Positions 24,795-33,095 are shown, numbered from the stretch's first letter. The stretch: DNA of 64,000 bases from Streptomonospora litoralis (GCF_004323735.1 NZ_CP036455.1:367101-431100), one strand, 5' to 3'. Made by a program: numbers and translations. Notes: generated by a model from the sequence alone, not told the origin.

Positions 24795-25157
24795 ATGGAC
24801 CGCTCATTGGTGATCAAGGCCACCGCCGGCGACGACGCTCCCGAGCGCTGCAACCAGGCGTTCACCGTGGCGGCCGCCGCGGTGGCCAGCGGGGTCGAGG
24901 TGTCGCTGTGGCTCACCGGCGAATCCGCCTGGTACGCGGTGCCCGGTCGCGCCCGGGAGTTCAGCCTGCCGCACGCCGCGCCGCTGGACGAACTGCTGGA
25001 AGGGGTACTGGCCGGCGGCCGCATCACCGTCTGCACCCAGTGCGCCGCCCGCCGCGGGCTGGCCCAGGACGACCTGATCGAGGGCATCCGCATCGCGGGC
25101 GCCCCCGCCTTCGTCGAGGAGACCCTCCGCGAAGGCGCCCAAGCCCTCGTCTACTGA
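24795..25157 (+). CDS. DsrE/F-like family protein
   Basis: 120 residues. A small alpha/beta DsrE fold: VIKATAGDDAPERCNQAFTVA at the N-terminus and ITVCTQCAARRG with two cysteines near residues 77-80. DsrE-type proteins pass sulfur on cysteine thiols or act as peroxide-related regulators; this single-gene actinobacterial type has no assigned substrate. TACGCT (24783-24788) ends 6 nt before the ATG with no ribosome-binding site, suggesting a leaderless message. Confidence 0.85.
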   Translation: MDRSLVIKATAGDDAPERCNQAFTVAAAAVASGVEVSLWLTGESAWYAVPGRAREFSLPHAAPLDELLEGVLAGGRITVCTQCAARRGLAQDDLIEGIRIAGAPAFVEETLREGAQALVY

Positions 25158-25275
25158 GACACCGACGCCTGTGCGCGCTACCAGCGGCGCCCCTTCGGCG
25201 CAGGTCGGCGACGACTCCTCAATCGCCGTTGCTTTCATCGAGAAGCCCGATATATTGCGCCAAGCGAACATGCAC

Positions 25276-25608
25276 CTACGACGGGATGCGTCCGTCAAGA
25301 GTGCCGAGTTGATCGCCCAACTTGACTTTCATAAGCGGCTGGACGGCAGGTATCCTGACCCAGCATTTCTTAGGAACTCCTCCCTGGCCACACGCAAGTT
25401 GTATATCGTATTTCGTCTTGCGGCTGGTTGAAGTGGACAGAGGGCAGACAAGCGTGAAGGGCCATTCGATATCAGCGTTCGCGCTCGGTCCGCTCACGAC
25501 CAGCACGGGCCGCCGCGTATCGTGCAACTTGCGCTCTTCGTCGGGGATGAGCCGAATTTGTTCGTCGGTGACATAGTAGACGCCACCCGCATAGACCGGG
25601 GCGATCAT
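25276..25608 (-). CDS. MazF/PemK-like toxin of a Panacea-type module
   Basis: 110 residues. GGVYYVTDEQ near the N-terminus, RRPVLVVSGP and WPFTLVCPLST follow the order of the MazF/PemK barrel: an initial strand, an R(R/K)P-V-VVS strand, then VxPxT/S. It ends with VKLGDQLGTLDGRIPS. Such toxins are usually sequence-specific mRNA endonucleases. The gene begins 8 bp after the Panacea-domain gene, so the two are co-translated. Codon use and base composition here are AT-richer than the neighbours, suggesting transfer. The family call rests on motif order and context. Confidence 0.75.
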   Translation of the reverse strand: MIAPVYAGGVYYVTDEQIRLIPDEERKLHDTRRPVLVVSGPSANADIEWPFTLVCPLSTSTSRKTKYDIQLACGQGGVPKKCWVRIPAVQPLMKVKLGDQLGTLDGRIPS

Positions 25609-25616
25609 TCGGTTTC

Positions 25617-26252
25617 TCAGCCACCGTCCAACATCTCGTCGGTGGCTTCTTTGCGGAGTTCTGACAGAGAGTCGATCTCCTCGGAGAGATCGCCGACCGC
25701 TCCGACATCGTCTTCCAGGGCGGGCATGCCGCGAGCGACTGCCCGTAGTTTCCGCAGGGCGGGCTCCAAGTCGGGAAGGGGCTCACCCCCAGTCAGGTCG
25801 AGACGCACCTCTCGGCGACCCAGCTTTTGCGCTTCAAGCATGGGCGGAGTCTGATAGGTAAGATCCCTTAGCTGAGTAGCGGTGAATCTGCCCTTTTCAG
25901 CGACCACTCGTTCGACGATCGCTGCGAAGTTCTCGTCGATCTCGACTTCTGGTGCGTCTGTCGTCAAGGAGAGGCGTACCTCTTTCCCGCCGAAGAAGTT
26001 AATCGTCTCGCTTGCGCCGACAATCCCAGCAAGTTCGAGATCGCTTTCGACTTCCTGGAGGGTATTGCTGTAAGGGCCGTAATGACGCCAACGCCATTCA
26101 ACACCGCTGCCGGGGGCGTTTTCGTTTCCGACGGCTTCGAGGTCGGCGAGGTAGAGCAGCTTGGCCAGCTTGGTCCTGTTGATTATGATGCCGTTGGCGC
26201 GAGCAACCCTCAGCAGCTGCACCACTGCTGCGGAGCTTCCACGCATCGTCAT
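25617..26252 (-). CDS. Panacea/SocA-like (DUF4065) antitoxin
   Basis: 211 residues. Characteristic Panacea-domain pieces are INRTKLAKLLYLADLEA, VEWRWRHYGPYSNTLQE and GRFTATQLRDLTYQTPPM. The domain defines a promiscuous antitoxin family (PanA in PanAT modules) and is also found in SocA and phage GepA proteins. A charged 60-residue C-terminal extension may bind the toxin or DNA. The ATG at 26252 overlaps the stop of a 40-codon ORF (ATGA). The toxin gene follows after 8 bp. Lower GC than the surroundings. Confidence 0.85.
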   Translation of the reverse strand: MTMRGSSAAVVQLLRVARANGIIINRTKLAKLLYLADLEAVGNENAPGSGVEWRWRHYGPYSNTLQEVESDLELAGIVGASETINFFGGKEVRLSLTTDAPEVEIDENFAAIVERVVAEKGRFTATQLRDLTYQTPPMLEAQKLGRREVRLDLTGGEPLPDLEPALRKLRAVARGMPALEDDVGAVGDLSEEIDSLSELRKEATDEMLDGG

Positions 26253-26371
26253 CGCCGCACCCCCAGGATTGCAATCGTACGGGTCGCAGCTTCGTCTTGC
26301 ACCATGTACGCGGGATTGATCGCCCAGGCGTAGTAAATGCAGTGCACGGCGTCGTGGTGCTGAGGATCCAT
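26249..26371 (-). CDS. 40-residue ORF translationally coupled to the Panacea antitoxin gene
   Basis: MDPQHHDAVHCIYYAWAINP then AYMVQDEAATRTIAILGVRR. Its TGA overlaps the antitoxin ATG in an ATGA junction, the classical coupling arrangement. The composition (aromatic, mixed polar, not Arg/Pro-rich) looks like a real protein and unlike the GC-noise frames around it. It could be a third component, a leader that sets antitoxin translation, or the remnant of a longer N-terminal gene. No family recognised. No clear ribosome-binding site precedes the ATG. Confidence 0.5.
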   Translation of the reverse strand: MDPQHHDAVHCIYYAWAINPAYMVQDEAATRTIAILGVRR

Positions 26372-26437
26372 GCTTCACCCGGACTCAAGGATATGCGAAC
26401 TGGCGTTCGGTTTCCAGGGCTCCGGGTGGCGGCGGCA

Positions 26438-26465
26438 AGTCCCCTCCCCTGCGTGGAAGGGGACT
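26438..26465 (-). terminator. Hairpin after gpmA
   Basis: AGTCCCCT (26438-26445) and AGGGGACT (26458-26465) form a perfect 8-bp stem with a 12-nt loop, 14 bp beyond the gpmA stop on the minus strand. It probably ends the gpmA transcript and separates it from the toxin-antitoxin unit downstream. Confidence 0.55.
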
Positions 26466-26478
26466 CGTCCGCCGCAGG

Positions 26479-27225
26479 CTACTTCTTGCCCTGGTTCTTC
26501 ACGGCCTCGATGGCCTCCTTGGCGGCCTCGGGGTCGAGGTACTCGCCGCCCTGCTTGCGCGGGGTGAAGTCCTCGTTCAGTTCGTAGACCAGCGGGATGC
26601 CGGTGGGGATGTTCAGTCCGGCGACGGTGTCGGCGTCGAGGCCGTCGAGGTGCTTGACCAGCGCCCGCAGCGAGTTGCCGTGGGCGGCGACCAGCACGGT
26701 GCGGCCGTCGCCGAGGTCGGGCACGATCGTGTCGTACCAGTAGGGCAGCATCCGGTCGACGACGTCGGCCAGGCACTCGGTGCGCGGCATCAGCTCGTCG
26801 GGCAGCCGCGCGTAGCGGCGGTCGCCCACCTGGGTGTAGGGGTTGTCGTCCCCGATCGGCGGCGGCGGCGTGTCGTAGGAGCGCCGCCAGGTCATGAACT
26901 GCTCTTCGCCGTACTCCTCGCGCGTCTGCGCCTTGTCCTTGCCCTGCAGGGCGCCGTAGTGGCGCTCGTTGAGCCGCCAGGAGCGCCGTACCGGCAGCCA
27001 CGCCAGGTCGGCCTCGTCGAGCGCGATGTTGGCCGTGCGGATCGCGCGCTTGAGGACCGAGGTGTGCACGATCCCGGGTCGGGTGTCGGCCTCGCGCAGC
27101 AGTTCGCCGCCCCTGCGGGCCTCCTCCTCGCCGGTGGCCGAGAGGTCGACGTCCACCCAGCCGGTGAACAGCCCTTCGGCGTTCCAGACGCTTTCGCCGT
27201 GTCGCAGTAGAACCAGAGTCGCCAT
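26479..27225 (-). CDS. gpmA: 2,3-bisphosphoglycerate-dependent phosphoglycerate mutase
   Basis: 248 residues. N-terminal [12 protein letters not shown] holds the phosphorylated histidine (H9) and [12 protein letters not shown] the second catalytic histidine. [13 protein letters not shown] and FTGWVDVDL are standard for dPGM. It interconverts 3- and 2-phosphoglycerate in glycolysis. Full-length, with a hairpin after the stop. It lies next to the YbjN and mshA genes, a common actinobacterial arrangement. Confidence 0.96.
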   Translation of the reverse strand: MATLVLLRHGESVWNAEGLFTGWVDVDLSATGEEEARRGGELLREADTRPGIVHTSVLKRAIRTANIALDEADLAWLPVRRSWRLNERHYGALQGKDKAQTREEYGEEQFMTWRRSYDTPPPPIGDDNPYTQVGDRRYARLPDELMPRTECLADVVDRMLPYWYDTIVPDLGDGRTVLVAAHGNSLRALVKHLDGLDADTVAGLNIPTGIPLVYELNEDFTPRKQGGEYLDPEAAKEAIEAVKNQGKK

Positions 27226-27336
27226 ACCGGCCAGCCTAGCGACTACCGCAGTCGGTGCGCGCCCGTGGGCGGCAGTGGTCTAGGCCAATACGCGGGGGGT
27301 TCGCCGGACGGCGCGCGCCCAGGCCCGGAGCGCGCA

Positions 27337-27855
27337 TCAGGCGCCCGCGGGGCTGCCGTCCTCCTCCACCAGGTGGCGGAACGCCTGCAGGTTGCGCAGG
27401 CTGTAGCCCTTCCGGTAGCGCCACTCCCACTCCTTGCGGATGGAGGAGGCGAAGCCCCTCTCCAGTGCGGCGTTGAAGTTCTCGTCGGAGTAGGTGAGCA
27501 CGCACCCGAGCAACCGGTCCACCTCCTCGGGGGTGACTCCGGACAGCGGGAGCCGGCCCACGATGTACACGTCGCCGACCTCGTCGGCGGAGAAGGCCAT
27601 GCCGTACATGCCGTCGTTGCGCTGCAGCAGCCAGCGGTAGAAGTCGCCGTGGTTCTCGTCGGGCCGGCGGCAGAAGAACGTCTTCACCAGCAGGCTGTGC
27701 TCGCCGACACCGAGCCACACCATCGTCTTCAGCTTGCGCTGCCCCGGCAGCGAGACCACGAAGGACCGGGAGTCCGGGCGTTCGGCGTCGAGCCCGGCCT
27801 CCGCGACAGCCGCCTCCACGGCGGCGACGGCATCCGTCCTGGGTTGCGTCGACAT
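27337..27855 (-). CDS. YbjN domain-containing protein
   Basis: 172 residues of a YbjN/T3SS-chaperone-like alpha/beta fold: FVVSLPGQRKLKTMVWL, FYRWLLQRND and VYIVGRLPL. Function is unknown in actinobacteria; E. coli YbjN is linked to stress and motility. It is the usual neighbour between mshA and gpmA in actinomycetes. About 70 bp separate it from mshA and 111 bp from gpmA, all on the same strand. Confidence 0.9.
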   Translation of the reverse strand: MSTQPRTDAVAAVEAAVAEAGLDAERPDSRSFVVSLPGQRKLKTMVWLGVGEHSLLVKTFFCRRPDENHGDFYRWLLQRNDGMYGMAFSADEVGDVYIVGRLPLSGVTPEEVDRLLGCVLTYSDENFNAALERGFASSIRKEWEWRYRKGYSLRNLQAFRHLVEEDGSPAGA

Positions 27856-27924
27856 GTCCGGGTGACCTTCCCTCCCTGGTGCGACTGGGCTGCGCGGACC
27901 GCGCGCCGACAGGTGTTGCCGCGG

Positions 27925-29262
27925 CTACTGCCCCGACGCGAGCGGGAGCCGCTCGCCGACCAGAGTCCCACGGTAGACGTCCAGCAGGCCCTCCACAGTC
28001 GCCTCCCAGCCCAGCCCGGCAGCGTGGCCGACACCCGCCGTCCCGAGCGCGTCGCGGCGAGCGGGTGCGCGGACGAGCCCGTCCAGAACCCGGGCGTAGT
28101 CCTCGGGGTCGTGGCCGTCGACGAGCACCCCGGACACGCCGTCGCGCACCGCCGTGGGCAGTCCGCCCACGCGTGCCGCGACGACGGGGGTGCCGCACGC
28201 CTGCGACTCCACCGCCACCAGGCCGAAGGACTCCGAGTAGGAGGGCACCACCGTGGCGGTGGCCGCTCGGTAGAAGGTGACCAGTTCGCTGCGGGAGCGC
28301 GGCGGCTCCCAGCGCACGACGTCGGCGATCCCCAGCGACCGGGCGAGTTCGGCCAGTCGGCGCGGCTGCGCCAGGTCGGTACCGGACAACCCGCCGACGA
28401 CGGCCACGACCAGCCGCTCGCGCAGCGAGGGGTCGCGCTCCAGCAGCGCAGCCGCCGAGCGCAGCAGCACGTCCGGCGCTTTGAGGCGCTGCACCCGGCC
28501 CACGAACAGCAGCAGTTCGGTGTCCTCGGCAAGCCCGAGTTCCCGCAGCGCCGCCCGCCGCGGCCCCGGGCTGAAGACGTCCAGGTCGACGCCCGGCGGA
28601 ACGGCGCTGACGCGGGAGGGATCGGCGCCGTAGTGGTCGACGAGCTGGCCGGCCTCGACCGGGGTGTTGGCGACCAGGTGATCGGCGTGGCGCACCAGGT
28701 GGTCCTCGCCGCGCAGCCGGTACTCGGGCTCGGCGGAGTCGCCCTGGGCCAGCGCCAGGTTCTTCACCTTGGCGAGCGTGTGCATCGACTGCACGAGCGG
28801 GACGCCCCAGCGCTGCGCGGCCGCCAGGCCCGCCCGCCCGGAGAGCCAGTAGTGGCCGTGCACGAGGTCGTAGTGGCCCGGCTCGTTGCCCGCCTCGGCC
28901 TGCAGCACGCCGAAGATGAAGGGGCACAGGGAACGCGCCAGCGCCGATTTGTCCAGCGTGCCGTAGGGGCCGGCGGGGATGTGCCGGACCGTGACGCCGG
29001 GCAGCATCTCCACGACCGGCGGCTGGTCGGGGCCGGTGGCGCGGGTGAAGACGTCGGTGGCGACGCCGCGGGCCGCGAGGCGCTTGGCGACCTCCACCGT
29101 GTAGACGTTCAACCCGCCGGCGTCGCCGCTTCCGGGCTGCTCCAGCGGCGAGGTGTGCAGGCTGATCGAGGCGATCCGGCGGGGAAGCGCCGCGTCCGAG
29201 GAGAGGGCTCGGAAGCGCTGTGCGGGTCCTGTCCCGGGCGCGTCAGGGCTGTCCGCCACCAC
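27925..29262 (-). CDS. mshA: D-inositol-3-phosphate glycosyltransferase (mycothiol biosynthesis)
   Basis: 445 residues from the GTG at 29262, which has GGAAGGGA about 10 nt upstream. GT-B fold family 4: IASISLHTSPLEQPGSGDAG at the N-terminus binds the donor loop, HGHYWLSGRAG follows, and the UDP-sugar site is in SESFGLVAVESQACGTPVVA. It joins UDP-GlcNAc and inositol-3-phosphate in the first step of mycothiol synthesis. An in-frame ATG at 29406 would add 48 low-complexity residues; the GTG fits family length better. Followed by YbjN and gpmA on the same strand. Confidence 0.93.
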   Translation of the reverse strand: MVADSPDAPGTGPAQRFRALSSDAALPRRIASISLHTSPLEQPGSGDAGGLNVYTVEVAKRLAARGVATDVFTRATGPDQPPVVEMLPGVTVRHIPAGPYGTLDKSALARSLCPFIFGVLQAEAGNEPGHYDLVHGHYWLSGRAGLAAAQRWGVPLVQSMHTLAKVKNLALAQGDSAEPEYRLRGEDHLVRHADHLVANTPVEAGQLVDHYGADPSRVSAVPPGVDLDVFSPGPRRAALRELGLAEDTELLLFVGRVQRLKAPDVLLRSAAALLERDPSLRERLVVAVVGGLSGTDLAQPRRLAELARSLGIADVVRWEPPRSRSELVTFYRAATATVVPSYSESFGLVAVESQACGTPVVAARVGGLPTAVRDGVSGVLVDGHDPEDYARVLDGLVRAPARRDALGTAGVGHAAGLGWEATVEGLLDVYRGTLVGERLPLASGQ

Positions 29263-29548
29263 TGCTGTCGTCCCTTCCGGTGCTGTCCGTAGGTGCGCCC
29301 GCTCCTCGGGCGGAGCCGGTCCGTCCCGGTTCCGCTCCGGCGAGGGCGGTGGGACCGGCCCCGTGCCCGGCGCACAGCGCCGCACACGGCTGCACATTCC
29401 CTCCACTCAACAGGGTCCGGGCGCACAGTGTTCCATCATGGACGCGCAGGGTCGGCGCCCCGGCACCAGGGGGTGTCTTTCGCGCGCGGGCACCGCGCGG
29501 GCGCGGCCCCGCGCCGGGGGCCGGGTGCCGCGCGGGCGGTGTCAGTTG

Positions 29549-30532
29549 TCAGTCGCCTCGCCGCGCGGCGGGGTCTTGCGGCGCGGTCCAGCCCTCAACG
29601 AGGAAGTCCACCGCCTCGGGGAAGGTCGGCACCCAGGTCTCCCAGGTGTGGCCGCCCTCGGGATGCATGGTCTCCACCGTCATGTCGCGCTCGCGCAGCA
29701 GCTTGGCGAAGCGCTCGGCCTCGCCGTGGATGCTGCCGGTCTGCAGCGGCGTGTGGTCGTCCTCGCCCTCGATGAGCATGTAGCGGATGTCGCGGACGGC
29801 GGGGTCGTCCAGCAGCTGGTCCGGGGCGTGGGCGTCCGGGTTGTCGCCGAAGGTGTCGCTGGGGTCGTCGACCTTGAAGTAGCCGGCCCAGCTGACGGCC
29901 TGGCCGTAGGTGTCGGGGTGGCGCAGCGATAGCGCGGCGGCCCCGTATCCGCCCATGGAGAACCCGGCGATGGCGCGCAGTGCGCGCGGCCGGGTGTGCT
30001 CGCCCTCGACGGCCTTGATCGCCTTCTCGGTCACGAACGTCTCGATCGCGAAGTCGCCGTCGGCGGCGTCGCCCCATTCGGTGTCGCTGCCGCCGACCTC
30101 CTGGCCGAACGGTGCGGCGATGACGAACTCGACGCCGCTGCGGCACATCTGCTTGTCGAGCGCCTCGCCGACGCCCGCGTCGCGGATGTCGTGGTGGGTG
30201 GTGGTCGACCCGTGCAGCAGGTAGAGCACTGGAAGGTCGTCGGTGTCGGGACCGGGCGGGCGGCGTACCCAGATCGGCCGCTTGCCGTCGGGGGCGCCCT
30301 TGTCGGGAACGGTGATGATCTTGTCGGTGCCCGACTGGTCGCACGAGGCGACCTCGCCCGGCCGCGGGTTCACCGGCGAGGCCCCGGGCGGCATCGCTGC
30401 GCCGGCGGCCTGGGCGGCCGCGCCACCGGTGTCGGGGGCCTCGTCTCGCAGAGCCGCGAGCGTGCCCGCTGTGGCTACGACGAGTGAGGACGCCACCAGA
30501 ACCGCGGTTCTGCGAGAGAGTGTCGTGAACAC
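29549..30532 (-). CDS. Secreted or lipid-facing alpha/beta-hydrolase esterase
   Basis: 327 residues. A signal/anchor helix (about 8-28) and a Pro/Gly-rich linker precede an esterase-D-like hydrolase. The nucleophile Ser192 is in AGFSMGGYGAAALS, a likely acid in EGEDDH (about 258), and His295 is in PEGGHTWETW. LPVLYLLHGSTTTHH contributes the oxyanion strand. It resembles the antigen-85/esterase-D family, but no mycolyl substrate is implied. It stands 286 bp upstream of mshA and follows the macrodomain gene on the same strand. Confidence 0.88.
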   Translation of the reverse strand: MFTTLSRRTAVLVASSLVVATAGTLAALRDEAPDTGGAAAQAAGAAMPPGASPVNPRPGEVASCDQSGTDKIITVPDKGAPDGKRPIWVRRPPGPDTDDLPVLYLLHGSTTTHHDIRDAGVGEALDKQMCRSGVEFVIAAPFGQEVGGSDTEWGDAADGDFAIETFVTEKAIKAVEGEHTRPRALRAIAGFSMGGYGAAALSLRHPDTYGQAVSWAGYFKVDDPSDTFGDNPDAHAPDQLLDDPAVRDIRYMLIEGEDDHTPLQTGSIHGEAERFAKLLRERDMTVETMHPEGGHTWETWVPTFPEAVDFLVEGWTAPQDPAARRGD

Positions 30533-30575
30533 ACCTGGATCCTAAAAGCCAAGGTCAAGGAAGTAATCCGGTGCT

Positions 30576-31082
30576 CTAACCGAGTGCGCGGGAGAACGCC
30601 TCGTAGGCTTGCGCGTCGAACAGTACGAACCGGACCTCACCCAATGTAGGCGACGATTCGGTAACGGACCGCACGGCGATGTCCGCTGCGCTGTCCATCG
30701 GCCAGCCGTAGACCCCGGTCGAAACCGCGGGAAACGCGACGGTGGCGGCGTTCAGCTCCTCGGCGACCTCCAGGCTGCGCCGGTAGCACGAGGCGAGGAT
30801 GTGCGAGCGGTCCGCCGAGGCGCTGTAGACCGGGCCGACCGTGTGGATCACCCATGTGGCGGGCATTTCGCCCGCCGTGGTGGCCACCGCGTCGCCCGCC
30901 GCGAGCCCGTCGGGGTGAGACGTGTCACGCAGCCTGCGGCACTCCTGGAGGATCCGCCCTCCGCCCGCCCGGTGGATCGCGCCGTCGACGCCGCCCCCGC
31001 CCATCAGCGAGGAGTTGGCCGCGTTGACGACGGCGTCCACCCGCTGCTCGGTGATGTCGCCCTGAACAAGAGTGATGTCCAT
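30576..31082 (-). CDS. Macrodomain O-acetyl-ADP-ribose deacetylase
   Basis: 168 residues, YmdB/MacroD type. VVNAANSSLMGGGGVDGAIH (about 18-37) gives the catalytic Asn/Asp loop, and FPAVSTGVYGWPMD the diphosphate-binding loop. Such enzymes remove ADP-ribose from proteins or deacetylate O-acetyl-ADP-ribose. GGAAGGGA precedes the ATG. Its stop is 43 bp upstream of the esterase start, so the two may be one transcript. A repeat-rich divergent region lies upstream. Confidence 0.93.
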   Translation of the reverse strand: MDITLVQGDITEQRVDAVVNAANSSLMGGGGVDGAIHRAGGGRILQECRRLRDTSHPDGLAAGDAVATTAGEMPATWVIHTVGPVYSASADRSHILASCYRRSLEVAEELNAATVAFPAVSTGVYGWPMDSAADIAVRSVTESSPTLGEVRFVLFDAQAYEAFSRALG

Positions 31083-31311
31083 CGTGCGTCCCTTCCTCGG
31101 TGTTCTCCCGTCGACTGCCCAGGGTTCCCGCGGAGACGCACATTCCGCTAAGTCGTCTGCGGCAACACTCCTCCAGGGTGCTGGCCGGTGGCCCGTGCGA
31201 CGAAGGGGCGGCGTTGGGCCGCCGCGGGCCGGTCGGCGCGTCCAACGCGTGGTTTTCCCCGTTTTCCGGCCGCTGGCTGGTCGAAACCCTGCGTTGGGCG
31301 GCTACCGGTCT

Positions 31312-31373
31312 CGCCGAGTCTGTCTGTGGGGCCGGATTCGGCGCCGAATCCGGCCCCACAGACAGACTCGGCG
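31312..31373. repeat. 62-bp perfect palindrome without spacer
   Basis: The arms 31312-31342 and 31343-31373 are exact reverse complements, meeting at GGC|GCC with no loop. The left arm reads from CGCCGAGTCTGTCTGTGGGG to GCCGGATTCGGC. RNA from either strand would form a very long hairpin, and the DNA could extrude a cruciform. It lies between divergent genes, so a terminator role is not the obvious explanation. Confidence 0.9.
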
Positions 31374-31408
31374 CGGCTGTTCCCGATGCTCGCCGCCCCG
31401 TCGCAACC

Positions 31409-31573
31409 GTCACCGGCGGGCACCCGACCCGGTGTCCGCGGGCCGGGTCATCCGCTGCCGTCGCCGCCGCTTTTCCCGAAGACCACCCGCCGCCCGGCAG
31501 ATCAGCAAGACCGCCCAGCCGACCCCAGCCGTCCCCGCCGGCCACCGCCACCGGCGAGCACCCGGCCGCCCAT
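31409..31573 (-). repeat. Composite A-B-A repeat, inverted copy
   Basis: Exact A core in reverse at 31547-31563, a variant A core at 31409-31425, and motif B in reverse (CGGCAGATCAGCAAGACCGC, 31495-31514) between them. A TTTTCCC tract after the B motif corresponds to the GGAAAAGCGGCG segment of the 13.9-kb copy. Order and spacing match the copy at 13854-14006. Confidence 0.8.
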
Positions 31574-31757
31574 GGGAGCCGGCCCGATCCAGCGCTTCTT
31601 GACCAGGGCATAGTCTCCGATCACCTGCCGGAGATCGTGATCGTCCACGTCACCACGTTGGACTGAGCCGAATCGAGTACAGCACCAACCCGGGTATCCC
31701 ACCGCCGAAGCGGGTAAAACTGGGCGCAGTGGGCCTGACCGTGGGCCGCGACGCCGT

Positions 31758-31779
31758 GTAGTACTACCGGGAGTAGACT
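31758..31779 (+). promoter_or_regulatory. blaI promoter with a BlaI-type operator
   Basis: GTAGTACTAC (31758-31767) is a perfect palindrome, close to the TACTACA/TGTAGTA half-sites bound by BlaI/CopY-family repressors. TAGACT (31774-31779) is the -10; it ends 7 nt before the ATG at 31787, so transcription is probably leaderless. The operator sits within the promoter spacer, fitting autorepression. Confidence 0.6.
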
Positions 31780-31786
31780 CAAAGTC

Positions 31787-32149
31787 ATGAATCGGCTCGG
31801 TGACCTCGAACGCGCGGTGATGGATGTACTGTGGCAGCGGAACGAGCCTCTGACGGTCCGTGACGTGGGCCGCGCCCTGGCTGACCGCGACCTTGCGCAC
31901 ACCACCGTTATGACCGTGCTGGACCGACTCGCCAAGAAGGGGGTCGTTGCACGGGCCCGCGAAGGGCGCGCATGGCGCTACAGCCCGGCCGCCAGCCGGG
32001 AGAACTACGTCTCGGAGCTCATGATCGACGCTCTCGGCGAGACGGGCGACCGCGACGCCGCGCTCGCGGCGTTCGTCCGATCCATGAACGGCAGCGAGGC
32101 CGAGGCGCTCCGGCGCGCGCTAGAGGAAGCCGACGAGCCGAGGACATAG
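31787..32149 (+). CDS. BlaI/MecI/CopY family transcriptional repressor
   Basis: 120 residues. A winged-helix N-terminal domain (LGDLERAVMDVLWQRNEPLT, TTVMTVLDRLAKKGVVARAR) and a C-terminal dimerisation helix. Family members repress beta-lactamase, copper or respiratory genes and are inactivated through a cognate M56 membrane peptidase. That peptidase gene starts 4 bp downstream. No beta-lactamase gene is seen nearby, so the target is likely something else plus its own promoter. Confidence 0.92.
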   Translation: MNRLGDLERAVMDVLWQRNEPLTVRDVGRALADRDLAHTTVMTVLDRLAKKGVVARAREGRAWRYSPAASRENYVSELMIDALGETGDRDAALAAFVRSMNGSEAEALRRALEEADEPRT

Positions 32150-32153
32150 CGGA

Positions 32154-33095
32154 ATGCTCAGTGCCGCACTGCTCACCGCCATCGCAGTCAGCTGCTTCGC
32201 GGCAGCGGCACGGCTCCGTCGCGCCTCGTGGCCCCGCCGCGGACCCTACGTGGCCGTCATCGTCTGGCAGGTGCTCGGCCTGGCCTGGGGCTTCTCCACC
32301 ATCGGCGCGCTGCTGGCTTTCGGTCTGGCGCCCTACGGCCGCGGGGTCGTGGGCGGGTTGATCGCTCTCGTGGAGGACGCGGGTACGCACAACCTCTACC
32401 TCTCCGAGGTCGCCGATACCTCACTGGGCGCGACCCAGGTCGGGGCGGTGATCCTGGCCTTCAGTCTCACCCTGCTGCTGTTCACCGGACTGGTGGCCTC
32501 CTTCGTGCAGGTGCTGCGGGTGCGCCGGCGCCACCACGACCTTCTCGGCCTCGTCGCCCACGACGACCCCGAGGTGCCCGGTGCCCGCATCCTCGACCAC
32601 CCGGCGGCAGCCGCCTACTGCCTGCCCGGCGTGCTGCGCTCGGAGGTCGTCATCAGCGCGGGTGCGCTGGAAGTCCTCGACCGCAGCGAACTGGCGGCCG
32701 TCATCGCCCACGAGCACGCCCACCTGCGCCAGCGCCACGACCTCGTGCTGCTGCCGTTCTCCTCGCTCAAGCGGGCGTTTCCGCACGTGCGGATGGTCGA
32801 GACCTACTACCGCGCGGTCGCCCTGCTGATCGAGATGTGCGCCGACGACCAGGCGCGCCGCGAGCGCTCCCCCAAGGAGCTGGCCATGGCGCTGCTGCGC
32901 TTCGGCGCGTCGGGCAGCTCGCCGGTGCCCGCCGGGGCGCTCGCCGTCACCAGCGACGAGCCCGAGGTCCTGACCCGCGTGTCCCGGCTGCTCCACCCGG
33001 TGCAGCAGCTGACCCGCCGGCAGACCGCCGCCGTGCTCAGCGCGGCCGTGGCCCTGCTCGGCGCCATCCTGGTGCTGTGGCACATGCCGATGTAG
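32154..33095 (+). CDS. M56 family membrane metallopeptidase (BlaR1-like, sensor-less)
   Basis: 313 residues with four membrane helices. The zinc site H186-E-H-A-H190 (AVIAHEHAHLRQRHD) lies in the cytosolic loop. DHPAAAAYCLPG and the later CADDQARR support M56. BlaR1-type proteins have an added C-terminal penicillin-sensor domain; this one ends after the last helix (LSAAVALLGAILVLWHMPM) and lacks it. It likely cleaves or controls the BlaI-type repressor encoded 4 bp upstream in response to an unknown signal. Confidence 0.92.
   Translation: MLSAALLTAIAVSCFAAAARLRRASWPRRGPYVAVIVWQVLGLAWGFSTIGALLAFGLAPYGRGVVGGLIALVEDAGTHNLYLSEVADTSLGATQVGAVILAFSLTLLLFTGLVASFVQVLRVRRRHHDLLGLVAHDDPEVPGARILDHPAAAAYCLPGVLRSEVVISAGALEVLDRSELAAVIAHEHAHLRQRHDLVLLPFSSLKRAFPHVRMVETYYRAVALLIEMCADDQARRERSPKELAMALLRFGASGSSPVPAGALAVTSDEPEVLTRVSRLLHPVQQLTRRQTAAVLSAAVALLGAILVLWHMPM

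Larger units (their letters stand above)
31083..31786. other. Divergent intergenic block with repeats and a long palindrome
   Basis: 704 bp between the macrodomain gene (minus) and blaI (plus). It holds a variant A core at 31176-31192, a 62-bp perfect palindrome at 31312-31373, and an A-B-A repeat unit at 31409-31563. Frames that cross it are Arg/Gly/Pro-rich and not protein-like. About 150 bp of AT-richer sequence before blaI carries its promoter. Confidence 0.7.

Noticed and set aside
30925-31611. 228-codon minus-strand frame over the macrodomain start and the repeat block
   Set aside because: It spans the A-B-A repeat and the palindrome; the same Arg/Gly-rich peptide strings appear from repeat copies elsewhere, so it is translated repeat DNA and not a gene.
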